Below, in pieces: positions 13,782 through 21,957 of a stretch of DNA of 64,000 nt. The position numbers and the translations under genes were made by a program. Source of the stretch: Unio delphinus (taxonomy: Eukaryota > Mollusca > Bivalvia > Unionida > Unionidae). How positions within the stretch are numbered: the stretch's first letter is position 1; each line of letters starts with the position of its first letter. The notes below the pieces were generated by a model that searched no databases, was not told the DNA's origin, and was given only the letters and a program-made list of their open reading frames with translations. The stretch covers positions 4,973,001 to 5,037,000 of the forward strand of contig JAQISU010000097.1 in the NCBI GenBank assembly GCA_029339505.1, in the 5' to 3' direction.

Positions 13782-13795
13782 TACCTCCCCCCTTC
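13782..13795 (-). other. Polypurine tract of the LTR element
   Basis: On the minus strand the sequence is gaaggggggaggta, directly followed by the LTR end TGTCAC. A purine run abutting the 3' LTR is the expected plus-strand primer. Confidence 0.75.
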
Positions 13796-13865
13796 AAAAG
13801 AAAGTGGCAACACTTTTAGAAAAACACAGAATTGGCACACACAAAAATACGAAATGAGACGTTAT

Positions 13866-14090
13866 TTACCTTACAGTAATAACGTGATATAATGAAGGAA
13901 TAAAAAAAAAATGCAAATCACAGTCTGCTAAGTAATCAGCCCCTACATTTTCCGACCCTCTGATTGCTTCAATCCGAAAACGATATGGCTGCAGGGTCAG
14001 TGCCCAACGCATCAATCTTTGAGTGACGACATGGTGAATGCTGTTGATAAGATAACCAATCCTAAATGCACTATCATATAACACATACAA
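13866..14090 (-). pseudogene. RNase H domain remnant of Ty3/gypsy pol
   Basis: The minus-strand frame holds a stretch typical of the end of gypsy-type RNase H: QRLMRWALTLQPYRF followed by GSENVGADYLAD. The same type of ending is present in the other Ty3/gypsy fragment of this window (GSENVGADFMSRS near 60350). Everything upstream (gag, protease, reverse transcriptase) is missing. No integrase lies between this domain and the polypurine tract 70 bp downstream. The N-terminal residues before QRLM do not match and probably mark the deletion scar. Confidence 0.75.
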
Positions 14091-14308
14091 TTCTTGGGAT
14101 TACGTGAACGAACCGTATATTACTCCTCCCAATGTATTCAATATGTATATATGTATCTATAAAACAGAATATGAGTGAGGTATTAACTCACCAGCCTGAT
14201 TTGTCCTGTAAGGAAGCTTCTGATCTGAAACATATCTTTAAAACAAAACTTACCACAATCCGGACCTATGCAATTTAAAATCCGTGCTTCGCCTAATCAA
14301 ATTATAAT

Positions 14309-14324
14309 CCCACTTCTGACACCA
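14309..14324 (-). other. Primer-binding site matching tRNA-Leu
   Basis: Plus-strand cccacttctgacacca equals the 3' end of animal tRNA-Leu including CCA. On the minus strand TGGTGTCAGAAGTGGG sits two bases downstream of the 5' LTR end. The tRNA-Leu match is from memory of animal tRNA-Leu 3' ends. Steamer-like bivalve elements are known to use this primer class. Confidence 0.75.
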
Positions 14325-14326
14325 TT

Positions 14327-14886
14327 TGTCACAAGATAGACCGAGTCGGAACTGGATTAGTGAAGACACGGAACACAACTGCGTTAATAACATGTTTATT
14401 TTATAAACGCAATTTTAAAAATGAACTCTGACACCAATATTTTACAATATATAAGAAAAATCTATTTATATAAATGTTCCTAACATGGAACTATGACAAA
14501 AAAGAAGTATATGAATGAATTTACAAATATGAATATATATAAAAGGCTCGTATAACGAGATAGATGCAAATATGAAAAGAATGCGTCGTCAATATGACGA
14601 GACTAGAATGAAGATATTACATAATTAATACGTCGTCCATATAACGAGACATATGCAATTGTGAACCCTAAATTCTGAAGCTCTCGTTCATGGAACGAGA
14701 TTTGTGTAGAATGAAATTATGCAGGTGTCGTTCATATAACGAGACTGCAAAGAAGATATTAAATATCCAACAAAATTATGCAGGTGTCGTTCATATAACG
14801 AGACTGCAAATTAGTTATTAAATAAATAATACAATTATGCAGGTGTCGTTCATATAACTAGACTGCAAAGAAGTGTTTAAATAATA
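14327..14886 (-). repeat. 5' LTR, left part (before the E1 insertion)
   Basis: This part starts TGTCACAAGATAG and matches 11721-12274 almost base for base. It ends in ...aaataata, where E1 begins. The LTR continues at 30399 on the other side of E1. Confidence 0.85.
14882..14886. repeat. E1 target-site duplication (left copy), TAATA
   Basis: TAATA precedes the E1 terminus at 14887 and follows it at 30399-30403. The other LTR has a single TAATA at 12270-12274. Confidence 0.85.
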
Positions 14887-15077
14887 AGCAGCAGAGAGGG
14901 TGAATCCTACAACATTTTTTGTTTTTATTTTTGATTATACCCCCTCCAAATAACACTTGACCCTTCTCGCGAAAAAATAAGTCTCTGACCCTTGTTTGAA
15001 AACATTCGCGTCGCAACGTCGTTGTCACTCACCCTCTCTGCTGCTAGAACTTTCAGTTCTAGGTTAACCGAATATTT
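14887..15077. repeat. E1 left terminal inverted repeat, 191 bp
   Basis: This is the reverse complement of 30208-30398, with no difference seen. It contains a second inverted pair: agcagcagagagggtga at 14887-14903 and tcaccctctctgctgct at 15029-15045. It also contains a small palindrome ctagaactttcagttctag just inside. The penton-like gene stops 31 bp inward. Confidence 0.92.
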
Positions 15078-15107
15078 GATCAAGTCCTTACTACGACGAA
15101 AATCTTT

Positions 15108-16481
15108 TCAGGATTTCACAAATAGACTAATTTGTAAAACCTCCTCTTGTAAATCAATCAGATTATTAGACTGATCTGTGAGTTTGAAATTGATTCTGGT
15201 TAATGAATTATTATGACATCGCATATAGACTGGATTCACCGGAGACTCAATTATTAAAAACCCTGGAGGAGCTGTTGGTGCAAATGAATACAAAATATAT
15301 CCTTGCTGAGCTTGATTTGATCGTTCTAGATTAATTTGATAGCTTCCTTCGATCACATCACATACTAAATTGAGCGCAATCACCGTTGAAATATTCACAT
15401 TGAACGGAGCAATATGCCTGCCACCACCATCTGGGTCATTATTATGTTTGAGGATAGTTGTTTGTGGTTGTGATGGTGTTTTTTTCCACGTATCATGGAT
15501 TTTTTTGAAACCTTCATCGATGGCATCATCGAGAGATTTTTGTAGTTCTGAGATATTATATCCTGGAAGTTTGAATGTTGGAATATCTCCTATGCGGATC
15601 CTATATTCTATTGCAAATAAATCTCTTGTTTTAGGACTACTGTCACCTAATACTTCTTGAATAATTTGTGAATGAAATGTTTCCATGTCATTGATGATTT
15701 TGTTACATGTTTCTACGACACTGATAAATTCATCTCGGGTGAGAGTGCCGGATCTAAGAGATATAAACAACAACGAAATATCGTTATTGAAAGCTGTGAA
15801 ATTTTCAGTGATTTTATCCCGGTTAGCAAGATGATGAATAAGTCGTACTCTTTCATCATATTCTACTCTAATGAAAAAATATGACTTATCATAATCTTTA
15901 TAACTCCTTACTGGATTATCAGATTTTGTCCTGTCTGTGATATAATCGGTTTTTTGTGGTTCTGGTAATTTAACGGTTTTTCCTCCGGGTGGTAATTCAG
16001 GCCATCCTAGTACTGTTCTTATTGAACTTTGATAGATATCTACGACATAACCCTCTGTGCTTATTTCAATGGCAGATGATAGTGTCGGCACATGAACTGT
16101 TATAGCTATTTTTGATTCTTTTCCAGTAATCGATTTTATTCTACGCGCGAATTCATCATTGATTTGTTCAATTTGATATGATCCGGTTGGTATGGAAACA
16201 ACGTTCCAGTCTGGGGTACCGTCGGGTTTATTCTTATTTGCAAATACCAGTGAATTATTCGGTTGTTGACCACCAAATGGTTTTGACCTAATATTTGGCC
16301 AGCTGTGGTATACTCGTAATTTTGCTAGCGCGATTTCCTTCACTGGGACCGGAGAGGGGAAATTCACACTGAATTCTGGATTCGTTGAGGTTATTGAGAT
16401 CATGCTTGTTTGTACTGGTTTTGTGTTCTCCACTATTTGTTGAAGTAATTCCATCTGTGTTGTCATTGTTATTATACTCAT
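15108..16481 (-). CDS. Putative penton-like minor capsid protein (457 aa)
   Basis: This is the last gene of the E1 virion block, read towards the left terminus. The N-terminal third has an alternating beta-type pattern (PEFSVNF, EIALAKLRVYHSWPNI, NNSLVF, IPTGSYQIEQIND) of the kind seen in penton-like minor capsid proteins of Polinton-type elements. The middle (about 170-300) is charged and helical, and the end (ISTVIALNLVCDVIEGSYQI...) is again beta-rich. E2 carries a homologue at 44539-45374 with the same ends but a large internal loss. E2 begins at a position matching the second ATG (16466), so the true start may be 16466 (452 aa). The first ~180-190 bp overlap the membrane-protein frame. 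The penton role is inferred from context and fold pattern. A fibre-base or other minor capsid role is possible. Confidence 0.6.
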   Translation of the reverse strand: MSIITMTTQMELLQQIVENTKPVQTSMISITSTNPEFSVNFPSPVPVKEIALAKLRVYHSWPNIRSKPFGGQQPNNSLVFANKNKPDGTPDWNVVSIPTGSYQIEQINDEFARRIKSITGKESKIAITVHVPTLSSAIEISTEGYVVDIYQSSIRTVLGWPELPPGGKTVKLPEPQKTDYITDRTKSDNPVRSYKDYDKSYFFIRVEYDERVRLIHHLANRDKITENFTAFNNDISLLFISLRSGTLTRDEFISVVETCNKIINDMETFHSQIIQEVLGDSSPKTRDLFAIEYRIRIGDIPTFKLPGYNISELQKSLDDAIDEGFKKIHDTWKKTPSQPQTTILKHNNDPDGGGRHIAPFNVNISTVIALNLVCDVIEGSYQINLERSNQAQQGYILYSFAPTAPPGFLIIESPVNPVYMRCHNNSLTRINFKLTDQSNNLIDLQEEVLQISLFVKS

Positions 16482-16932
16482 GTTGTATTTCTAATTTTGA
16501 CATCGCAGAATCATATATATCTACCATCGCTGAAAACTCACTCTCTGATATAATTGTATCATCGAGCGATGACGATATCAATGAGGATAATTGCGAGTAT
16601 GCAGTGGACACAACATGAAATTGAATTATGTAGTCTTGTAGTTTCCGTTGGCTGCATGAGGATATTTTTTTTGTGATTATTGAAATTATTCCAGCGATTG
16701 TTGTTGCCGCAGAAATGCAAATTGGAACAGCTATCGGAGCCATCATTGTCACTGAAGACAGTATAATACCAGCTCCGGTGATTACACCACTCACAGCGTA
16801 CACAGTAACATCAATTGCGGTAATTCTCCTGCGATATTTTTTAATTTTCAATTCATACTCCTCAGACAAGGTTTTGAGTCTAGTTTGATACTCTCTGACC
16901 TGATCATAGCGATATTGAGATGATGAAATCAT
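16288..16932 (-). CDS. Putative virion membrane protein (214 aa)
   Basis: A basic, helical N-terminus (about 1-38, with RRRITAID) is followed by a long hydrophobic stretch at about 40-92 (VYAVSGVITGAGIILSS, then APIAVPICISAATTIAG) that would form one or two membrane helices. A helical region and a low-complexity Asn/Ser/Thr tail follow. Its ATG lies 29 bp after the fibre-like stop, with a TTTTCAATTA box at 16955. The E2 homologue (42749-44492) ends near residue 150, well before its penton gene. The E1 tail overlapping the penton start by ~190 bp may therefore be an accidental extension. Function is not known. Membrane proteins are common in this virus group. Confidence 0.6.
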   Translation of the reverse strand: MISSSQYRYDQVREYQTRLKTLSEEYELKIKKYRRRITAIDVTVYAVSGVITGAGIILSSVTMMAPIAVPICISAATTIAGIISIITKKISSCSQRKLQDYIIQFHVVSTAYSQLSSLISSSLDDTIISESEFSAMVDIYDSAMSKLEIQHEYNNNDNTDGITSTNSGEHKTSTNKHDLNNLNESRIQCEFPLSGPSEGNRASKITSIPQLAKY

Positions 16933-16954
16933 TTTTATTTTAAATATGCTAGCG

Positions 16955-16964
16955 TTTTCAATTA
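16955..16964 (-). promoter_or_regulatory. Shared AATTGAAAA box upstream of the membrane-protein gene
   Basis: On the minus strand TAATTGAAAA lies 23 bp before the ATG at 16932. Near-identical boxes lie 20-60 bp before three other virion-block genes (18996, 20978, 21978). This is a candidate late-promoter element, inferred only from recurrence. Confidence 0.4.
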
Positions 16965-17891
16965 CGATTTACTTAAATTCGCTACGAATTCCACATACCA
17001 CGTTGTTGAGACCCTAACCAAATGTTTATCAGTAGATGTGATTGTGAACTTTTCAGTTGTATTCTTGTCGATGATCGTTGAAATCGTATTATTGACCCCA
17101 GATGAACTGGACGATGAAATATCAAATTGAGACGATGGTGTTACTAGTGTTAATCGATAAATACCCTTGACGGTTGCAGTGATATCTAATGTGTTGTTTG
17201 TAGGTGTCCACTCAAATGATCCGTGTTGGATTGTGTATACTAAGTTGTTGGTTTTCTCATGAGGAATTTTTGTTTTTCCAATGGCTGTTATCACCCTCGA
17301 AAGATCACCTTTGATGCCTTCGATGGAAGTTTTCGTCTCATCAATGGATTTTTTAATATCAGGGAGTTTTAGTTCAATTTTATCTAACGGGGTTCCAATA
17401 AATTTATCAATGGCGTCGGTTGTTGTTTTTGTTGCTTCGTTGATAACCTTTTGATCATCAACAAACGTTTTAATTTCAGCGATAGATGGTGTAACTACAA
17501 TCGGAGACCCAAAGAACTTTTGAACGACATTTCTACGGAAACTATTGTAGTTTCTTAAATGATCTTCAAATTCTTTATCGTGGTTTGTAAATCGATCTGT
17601 AATCGTCGAAAAAAGTACACCCGGTTTGAGTTTACCTTGATCGGAAAATAACGCGATAGTATCCTCGATTGCGTTTTGTTGTTTAACCAAAATATCATCC
17701 AGAGAAATATTACTAGATTTCAATTTACCCTGTTTGTCTTGAAATACAACTATTTCATTCGGGTCAACACTTGTTAAGTTCAACGTCTCAGCGATTTCAT
17801 CTTTAATTTTTTTTTTTATATCCTTGATAGAATCAGGAGTTGCAGTGTCATCGGGGTTGGGTTTCAGAGGTCTCCCCCAAATATCAATCAT
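16962..17891 (-). CDS. Putative fibre-like protein (309 aa)
   Basis: The protein starts MIDIWGRPL. It has a conserved N-terminal part (FQDKQGKLKSSNI), a long helical/coiled-coil middle (about 110-210, heptad-like IKKSIDETKTSIEGIKGDL) and a beta-rich C-terminal domain (about 215-309, ending TTWYVEFVANLS). This layout suits a trimeric attachment fibre. The E2 homologue (41626-42728) has an extra segment with the fibre signature NGNKITVLRDP...DAVTKRYID that E1 lacks, so E1 may have an internal deletion. The ATG is 6 bp after the protease stop. The fibre role is inferred from architecture; no receptor function can be read from sequence. Confidence 0.55.
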   Translation of the reverse strand: MIDIWGRPLKPNPDDTATPDSIKDIKKKIKDEIAETLNLTSVDPNEIVVFQDKQGKLKSSNISLDDILVKQQNAIEDTIALFSDQGKLKPGVLFSTITDRFTNHDKEFEDHLRNYNSFRRNVVQKFFGSPIVVTPSIAEIKTFVDDQKVINEATKTTTDAIDKFIGTPLDKIELKLPDIKKSIDETKTSIEGIKGDLSRVITAIGKTKIPHEKTNNLVYTIQHGSFEWTPTNNTLDITATVKGIYRLTLVTPSSQFDISSSSSSGVNNTISTIIDKNTTEKFTITSTDKHLVRVSTTWYVEFVANLSKS

Positions 17892-17897
17892 GATATT

Positions 17898-18326
17898 TTA
17901 TATATCTCTCTCTAAAAAGCGATTACTAGTGTAGTCATTTACGACAATGTGTGGTGGTTTTCCCCTTGGGTTACCCAAGGAGTTAGAAATAGCGTCAAGG
18001 ACATTTAATACTTCACTGCCGCATATTGGTGGGTCATTGATTTGTTGTGTTGGTAGCGTAGAATACCAAGTTTTCATTGGAAATTGTTTTATATAACGCA
18101 TAAACTCTTTTGGTGGGGCTAATCCATATGAATCAAAATAGACAATCCCACGTGGATCAATAGCGTATGCAACCCAGTGAGTTCCAGGTCCGGTGCTGTT
18201 ATCGAGATTAATAATACCTGTTTCAGTTTTGTTTGGTTGATGTGGTAATTGATCTTTCATAAAAACACCTCTGAAATTTTTAATCACTAGTTTTTTAGCA
18301 GCATCCATTAAATCAAAATTGGACAT
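17898..18326 (-). CDS. Adenain-type cysteine protease (142 aa)
   Basis: This is a virion maturation protease of the adenovirus/Polinton type, which cleaves capsid and core precursors. The catalytic pattern is clear: His in GTHWVAYAID, Asp in YFDSYGL (the Glu/Asp position of adenain), then Gln and Cys in TQQINDPPICG. The start is set at 18326 (MSNFDLMDAAKKL) because the intact E2 homologue starts at the same residue. The frame is open further upstream, but only through the 45-bp repeats of the preceding gene. An ATG at 18335 is an alternative. It lies 21 bp downstream of the pVI-like gene and 6 bp upstream of the fibre gene, so one late transcript is likely. Confidence 0.88.
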   Translation of the reverse strand: MSNFDLMDAAKKLVIKNFRGVFMKDQLPHQPNKTETGIINLDNSTGPGTHWVAYAIDPRGIVYFDSYGLAPPKEFMRYIKQFPMKTWYSTLPTQQINDPPICGSEVLNVLDAISNSLGNPRGKPPHIVVNDYTSNRFLERDI

Positions 18327-18346
18327 TGGAACCATAGATTTCTGAA

Positions 18347-18937
18347 TTAATAAACCGTTCCTGGTAGTCTCAGGCCTGATCCGTGAACGGATCTCCCGCT
18401 GTACCATGAATACGGGGTTCCTGGTAGTCTTAGACCCTTTCCGCTGTACCATGAATACGGGGTTCCTGGTAGTCTTAGACCCTTTCCGCTGTACCATGAA
18501 TACGGGGTTCCTGGTAGTCTTAGACCCTTTCCCTTTTTTTTATACCCTTGACCTTTCTTCGGTTCATATGATTCAGCAATGCTCTGTACCGCTTTTGTTC
18601 CCAAGCCTCCAACTACCCCCAATGCGGCCGCTTTTGCTACTGCTGGGGCTGCTGCCGCAACCAATGCTGGTATTGCAGCAAACAACGGAAATATACCACC
18701 TGTTTTTATCATATTTTTGATAGCAGCCGCAGAAAGAGTAATCTGAACACCTTTTTTATCCTTGAAAGCATCATTGAAATGTTTCACTTGACGAGTTGTC
18801 AGCGATAATTTATTTGCCCCGCCATTCATTTGATTAGGTTTCAACGTGATTGTGGTTCCACATTGTTTAGCGGATTTTGATTGCAATTTTTTTAACTGAC
18901 CAGGTGTCAATGACACATTGATATTACTATATGACAT
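18347..18937 (-). CDS. pVI/mu-like hydrophobic minor virion protein with C-terminal repeats (196 aa)
   Basis: The N-terminal half has a duplicated pattern ending in Thr/Ser-Leu motifs (NINVSLTPGQLKKLQ, TTITLKPNQM, NKLSLTTRQVKHF, VQITLSAAAIKN). An amphipathic hydrophobic segment follows (IFPLFAAIPALVAAAAPAVAKAAA, about 85-112). Similar small proteins of Polintons/adintoviruses are compared with adenovirus minor core or membrane-lytic proteins. Residues about 135-185 are three copies of a 15-residue repeat (GLRLPGTPYSWYSGK) and a partial fourth. E2 (40783-41214) keeps the N-terminal and hydrophobic parts but has no such exact array. MNGG|A at about residue 38 fits the adenain consensus. The exact role is uncertain. 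Confidence 0.6.
   Translation of the reverse strand: MSYSNINVSLTPGQLKKLQSKSAKQCGTTITLKPNQMNGGANKLSLTTRQVKHFNDAFKDKKGVQITLSAAAIKNMIKTGGIFPLFAAIPALVAAAAPAVAKAAALGVVGGLGTKAVQSIAESYEPKKGQGYKKKGKGLRLPGTPYSWYSGKGLRLPGTPYSWYSGKGLRLPGTPYSWYSGRSVHGSGLRLPGTVY
18403..18537. repeat. Three 45-bp exact tandem repeats in the pVI-like gene
   Basis: The unit includes gggttcctggtagtcttag and ccgctgtaccatgaatac. The repeats encode the 15-residue GLRLPGTPYSWYSGK units. Their exactness suggests recent expansion. Confidence 0.85.
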
Positions 18938-18995
18938 TATACAAATACAGATTGATTCTAAATCGTAAAACGATTCAATGGAAATATCCTTCGGA

Positions 18996-19005
18996 TTTTC
19001 AATTA
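18996..19005 (-). promoter_or_regulatory. Shared AATTGAAAA box upstream of the pVI-like gene
   Basis: Minus-strand TAATTGAAAA overlaps the stop of the capsid gene and lies 59 bp before the ATG at 18937. It is one of four matching boxes in the virion block. Confidence 0.35.
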
Positions 19006-20466
19006 CATATTTTCCACTGGTGCATCTACCACTCTCATTCTTCCACCAACACCTTCAAGTAGCATTGATTTATCACTGAGAATGACAGCAACCGCTCTAT
19101 AATTCGGGATAAGGATAGGAGGTACCCCACCAACTGGTGGACCAACAGGACGGGTTACACGGGCTCTAAAGTGTATATCAACGACAGATTGTCTCATCAA
19201 ATCAAGATGTTCCAATGAAAAGTAATAAATCGGATAGAGGCTTTTAAAATCCAATTGTGATATTTGCAAACCGGTATCCACATTTTGATCACGTGCCATA
19301 AATGACAACAGGTTATGATAGACACGTGCAATATGATTCTGACCGTAATCAAGTTGTATATCCTCGGATGGTTCCTGCTGTCCGTTTATTCTCAGCGAGA
19401 CTTCACTAACACCTAACTGATCAAATATCATATGACTTCGTTCTTGATTACCAACTCGCGCAGCATTCTGTAACGCAATAAATATATGACGTGGAGCTGA
19501 AACCCCTTGTTTTGATGCCAGGTGCCATGTGAATGTACCATCAACACTGTCTTGTTTAATATCCGTGGTCACTGATAACCAACTTAACAACGACTTTCCT
19601 CCTTGGTCCATAAATGATAGTAGTCGCTGTTCGTCTGTGATTGATGGAGTTAACACTGGCATCCATAATGATAGTTTTGTTAAAATGACTTTACCGGCAG
19701 CAACCCCAGCATTACGCCAGATTGCATCATCATCAGTACCCTTTCGTACAAGCGCTATTGTGTGTTTGGCTCCATAAATAACTTTTCTAACATTTCTACA
19801 GAATCCAAATATATGATGCAGTGGAATCGCACATGAAAATCGTCGACGCTGCCCATGCAACGTTGCTACGCGTGTTGCAAATCCTAAATTGAGATTACCA
19901 TTAACGCCTCCGAGAATATCAAACGCAGCTCCGGGTCTAGTTTGACGTTCTGGATTAGCTGCTTCTTGTTGATTGTTTTCTGCAGTACCCTGTGCTGTTA
20001 ACACTTTAATGAATTGAAGGTGATCAGCGTTATCAGTAGTATCCTTTGCAAACATCATAGATGGACCCGCTGATCTTGTATAATCATCAGAATATCTTGC
20101 TAACCCTATGATTGTTGTGCCCATATCAACTTCACGGTCAATGGATTCAATTTCTTTTCCATCAATGAGATATCTAGCGCTTTCAAATAACGCCATGATG
20201 CCGTTATTAACAAAACCAACTCGGACATTTGAGTTATTGTCATATGGGGTATCAGCTGCAACATTTGTTACAAGTTCTCCTTCTACTTCAATAAATGCCT
20301 CACACGGTAGAAAATATTTACTGGTATCATGAACTTGAAGTTCAATTCGCGATCGGAGATCTGGTTGTACTGCGTGATAAGAATAAAATTGATAATCGCG
20401 TACAGAATCATCTTTACGCACTGGGGCGTCTATATCAAATGCTGGATCAGTTGATTTTTTGAACAT
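19003..20466 (-). CDS. Major capsid protein, double jelly-roll type (487 aa)
   Basis: The capsid building block is inferred from length (typical for Polinton MCPs), position between the pVI-like and core genes, and beta-rich composition throughout. Recognisable stretches are VRDYQFYSYHAVQP (about 20-33), KYFLPCEAFIEVEGEL (about 50), LIDGKEIESIDREV, RRFSCAIPLHHIFGF and the C-terminal EGVGGRMRVVDAPVENM. E2 has a frameshifted homologue at 39395-40757 with strong conservation at the same places. Double jelly-roll MCPs of this group assemble into icosahedral capsids, with a penton protein at the vertices. The frame is intact from 20466. Confidence 0.78.
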   Translation of the reverse strand: MFKKSTDPAFDIDAPVRKDDSVRDYQFYSYHAVQPDLRSRIELQVHDTSKYFLPCEAFIEVEGELVTNVAADTPYDNNSNVRVGFVNNGIMALFESARYLIDGKEIESIDREVDMGTTIIGLARYSDDYTRSAGPSMMFAKDTTDNADHLQFIKVLTAQGTAENNQQEAANPERQTRPGAAFDILGGVNGNLNLGFATRVATLHGQRRRFSCAIPLHHIFGFCRNVRKVIYGAKHTIALVRKGTDDDAIWRNAGVAAGKVILTKLSLWMPVLTPSITDEQRLLSFMDQGGKSLLSWLSVTTDIKQDSVDGTFTWHLASKQGVSAPRHIFIALQNAARVGNQERSHMIFDQLGVSEVSLRINGQQEPSEDIQLDYGQNHIARVYHNLLSFMARDQNVDTGLQISQLDFKSLYPIYYFSLEHLDLMRQSVVDIHFRARVTRPVGPPVGGVPPILIPNYRAVAVILSDKSMLLEGVGGRMRVVDAPVENM

Positions 20467-20520
20467 TTTATTCTATTTATCAGAGTCTAAATCGGATTTT
20501 CCATTTCATCGTGAAAAACG

Positions 20521-20958
20521 CTAGCGTTTTCGTCGTGGTTTTTTAAGGCCACTTCCTGCTATCATGTTTGCAATATTGCTTTGGTCCCCTTGATTTACCA
20601 TCGACGCTAGTTTTTCATCTACTGCGTTATTTATAATTTTACTAACACTTGCAGGCATTTCTTCTGTAGACGGTAACGGTTTCTTTTTTCGCCCCACTAA
20701 TGATGTTATTTTATCCTTCGCAGTTGAAAACGCTTTCCCGGCAAGATCTCCAACAGTACTAATACCCTTATCACGAATAACATCAATGGCTTTCATTCCA
20801 AGTTGTTTAGCTAACGGCATCACTTTTGGGGCCGTTCTTGAAAAGAATCCTAAAATGGTCTTGCCGAGGCCATCTCCGTAGTATGCTCTATAAACTGGAA
20901 ACCGTGAATTAACTACATAGACGAGGGTAGGTTTATCATGATTGTAATGGATGATCAT
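20521..20958 (-). CDS. Small basic core-type virion protein (145 aa)
   Basis: The protein has a conserved N-terminus (VVNSRFPVYRAYYGDGLG), a middle helix (KAIDVIRDKGISTVGDL), basic patches (GRKKKPLP, and KKPRRKR at the C-terminus) and a terminal IAGSG motif. E2 has a homologue at 38928-39368 with the same MIAGSGL end. Basic charge and position beside the capsid gene suggest a DNA-associated core or scaffold protein. IAGS|G fits the adenain cleavage consensus (M/I/L)xGx|G, so the basic tail may be cut off during maturation. A TTTTCAATTG box lies 20 bp upstream of the ATG. Confidence 0.6.
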   Translation of the reverse strand: MIIHYNHDKPTLVYVVNSRFPVYRAYYGDGLGKTILGFFSRTAPKVMPLAKQLGMKAIDVIRDKGISTVGDLAGKAFSTAKDKITSLVGRKKKPLPSTEEMPASVSKIINNAVDEKLASMVNQGDQSNIANMIAGSGLKKPRRKR

Positions 20959-20977
20959 TATTATAAAAACAATAGTG

Positions 20978-20987
20978 TTTTCAATTG
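20978..20987 (-). promoter_or_regulatory. Shared CAATTGAAAA box upstream of the core gene
   Basis: Minus-strand CAATTGAAAA lies 20 bp before the ATG at 20958, within the 33-bp gap after the 321-aa gene. It matches the box at 21978 exactly. Confidence 0.4.
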
Positions 20988-20991
20988 TTAT

Positions 20992-21957
20992 TTAATCACT
21001 ATGATACCCATTTGCTAACTCGTCAATGAAATCTCGATAGGTTTTGATATCCATGATACCACCGGCAAATAATCGTCTACAAATATCAGCTGCTTCATTA
21101 ATTATTTCTGGAGAGTTATTTCCAGCTCGTTTTCCTCCGATGAGAACATCTAATCGTGATATATCATTGATAACACTATCAGGACAAGTGTTTCCAATCC
21201 TTGGATTTCCTAATCCACTTCCGCTATAACCAGCTGCTTCATCTAGTTTGTCTGTATCCGTGGTTTGTAAATAATCAAGAGTATCATCATCATCATCATC
21301 AGGTGGTAGTTGTTGTTTTTTAGGTGAAAAAGATATTTTCTTTGCAGGTTGCTGTCGCTTTCTTTGCAATCTTGGCGGTTTTTGTTGTTGTTTAAACTCT
21401 TCGTATTGATTATACACGTGATCCACCATCCTGATATATTCAATGTATGATGCACTATCTGTCTTTTTTTGACTTTTTCCAGTTTTGATTTTATAGAATA
21501 TATCAGCCCAGTGAGTGAAATTCTTAACAAACTTATGATGTTCTGGTTTCAACATTTTTTTTCTGTCTTCATAGGACGTAACAACAAGCGTAGGAATTTC
21601 TGTTGGATCAGTCTCATCAATTGCTGCTAACCCTTCTTCGTTAAATCTCATGCGTAAATCATCTACTGTTCTCTTTGATTCTATTTGTTTTGTTTGTTCA
21701 GTTTTCGCTGCTATTTTTTCAAGTTCACCAATAACAGATTTCCCCGTCTCGGGACTATCTCCCAGTAAAGCACGCTCTACTCCTTTCGTTGCTGTGGTTA
21801 CTGGTTTAAACAACTCTTCAGACCCCAGAGCAAAATCAGTTTGGAAACTCTGTCGTTGTTGCAGTTTATTTCTTACAGAGTCGCGAATTGGTATAAATTT
21901 CTTAATTGCATCTAGTCGCTCACGAGCCAATCGGGTCGTTAATGCTTCATTGACCAT
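20992..21957 (-). CDS. Uncharacterised virion-block protein (321 aa)
   Basis: I do not recognise the family. The N-terminal third is helical and charged (LTTRLARERLDAIKKF). The middle contains FVKNFTHWADIFYKIKTGK and YIEYIRMVDHVYNQYEEF. A Gln/Lys-rich basic linker follows, then an acidic run of six Asp encoded by a (CATCAT)-type repeat. The C-terminal domain (about 250-321) includes SGSGLGNPRIGN and ICRRLFAGGIMDIKTYRDF. It is the first gene of the virion block, with a CAATTGAAAA box 21 bp before its ATG. No homologue remains in E2, because the E2 block starts at the core gene. YSGSG near residue 247 weakly resembles an adenain site. Confidence 0.65.
   Translation of the reverse strand: MVNEALTTRLARERLDAIKKFIPIRDSVRNKLQQRQSFQTDFALGSEELFKPVTTATKGVERALLGDSPETGKSVIGELEKIAAKTEQTKQIESKRTVDDLRMRFNEEGLAAIDETDPTEIPTLVVTSYEDRKKMLKPEHHKFVKNFTHWADIFYKIKTGKSQKKTDSASYIEYIRMVDHVYNQYEEFKQQQKPPRLQRKRQQPAKKISFSPKKQQLPPDDDDDDTLDYLQTTDTDKLDEAAGYSGSGLGNPRIGNTCPDSVINDISRLDVLIGGKRAGNNSPEIINEAADICRRLFAGGIMDIKTYRDFIDELANGYHSD

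Noticed and set aside
15370..15660. Plus-strand frame of 96 codons within the penton-like gene
   Set aside because: It lies entirely antisense to a well-supported gene that has a homologue in E2. Treated as a shadow frame.
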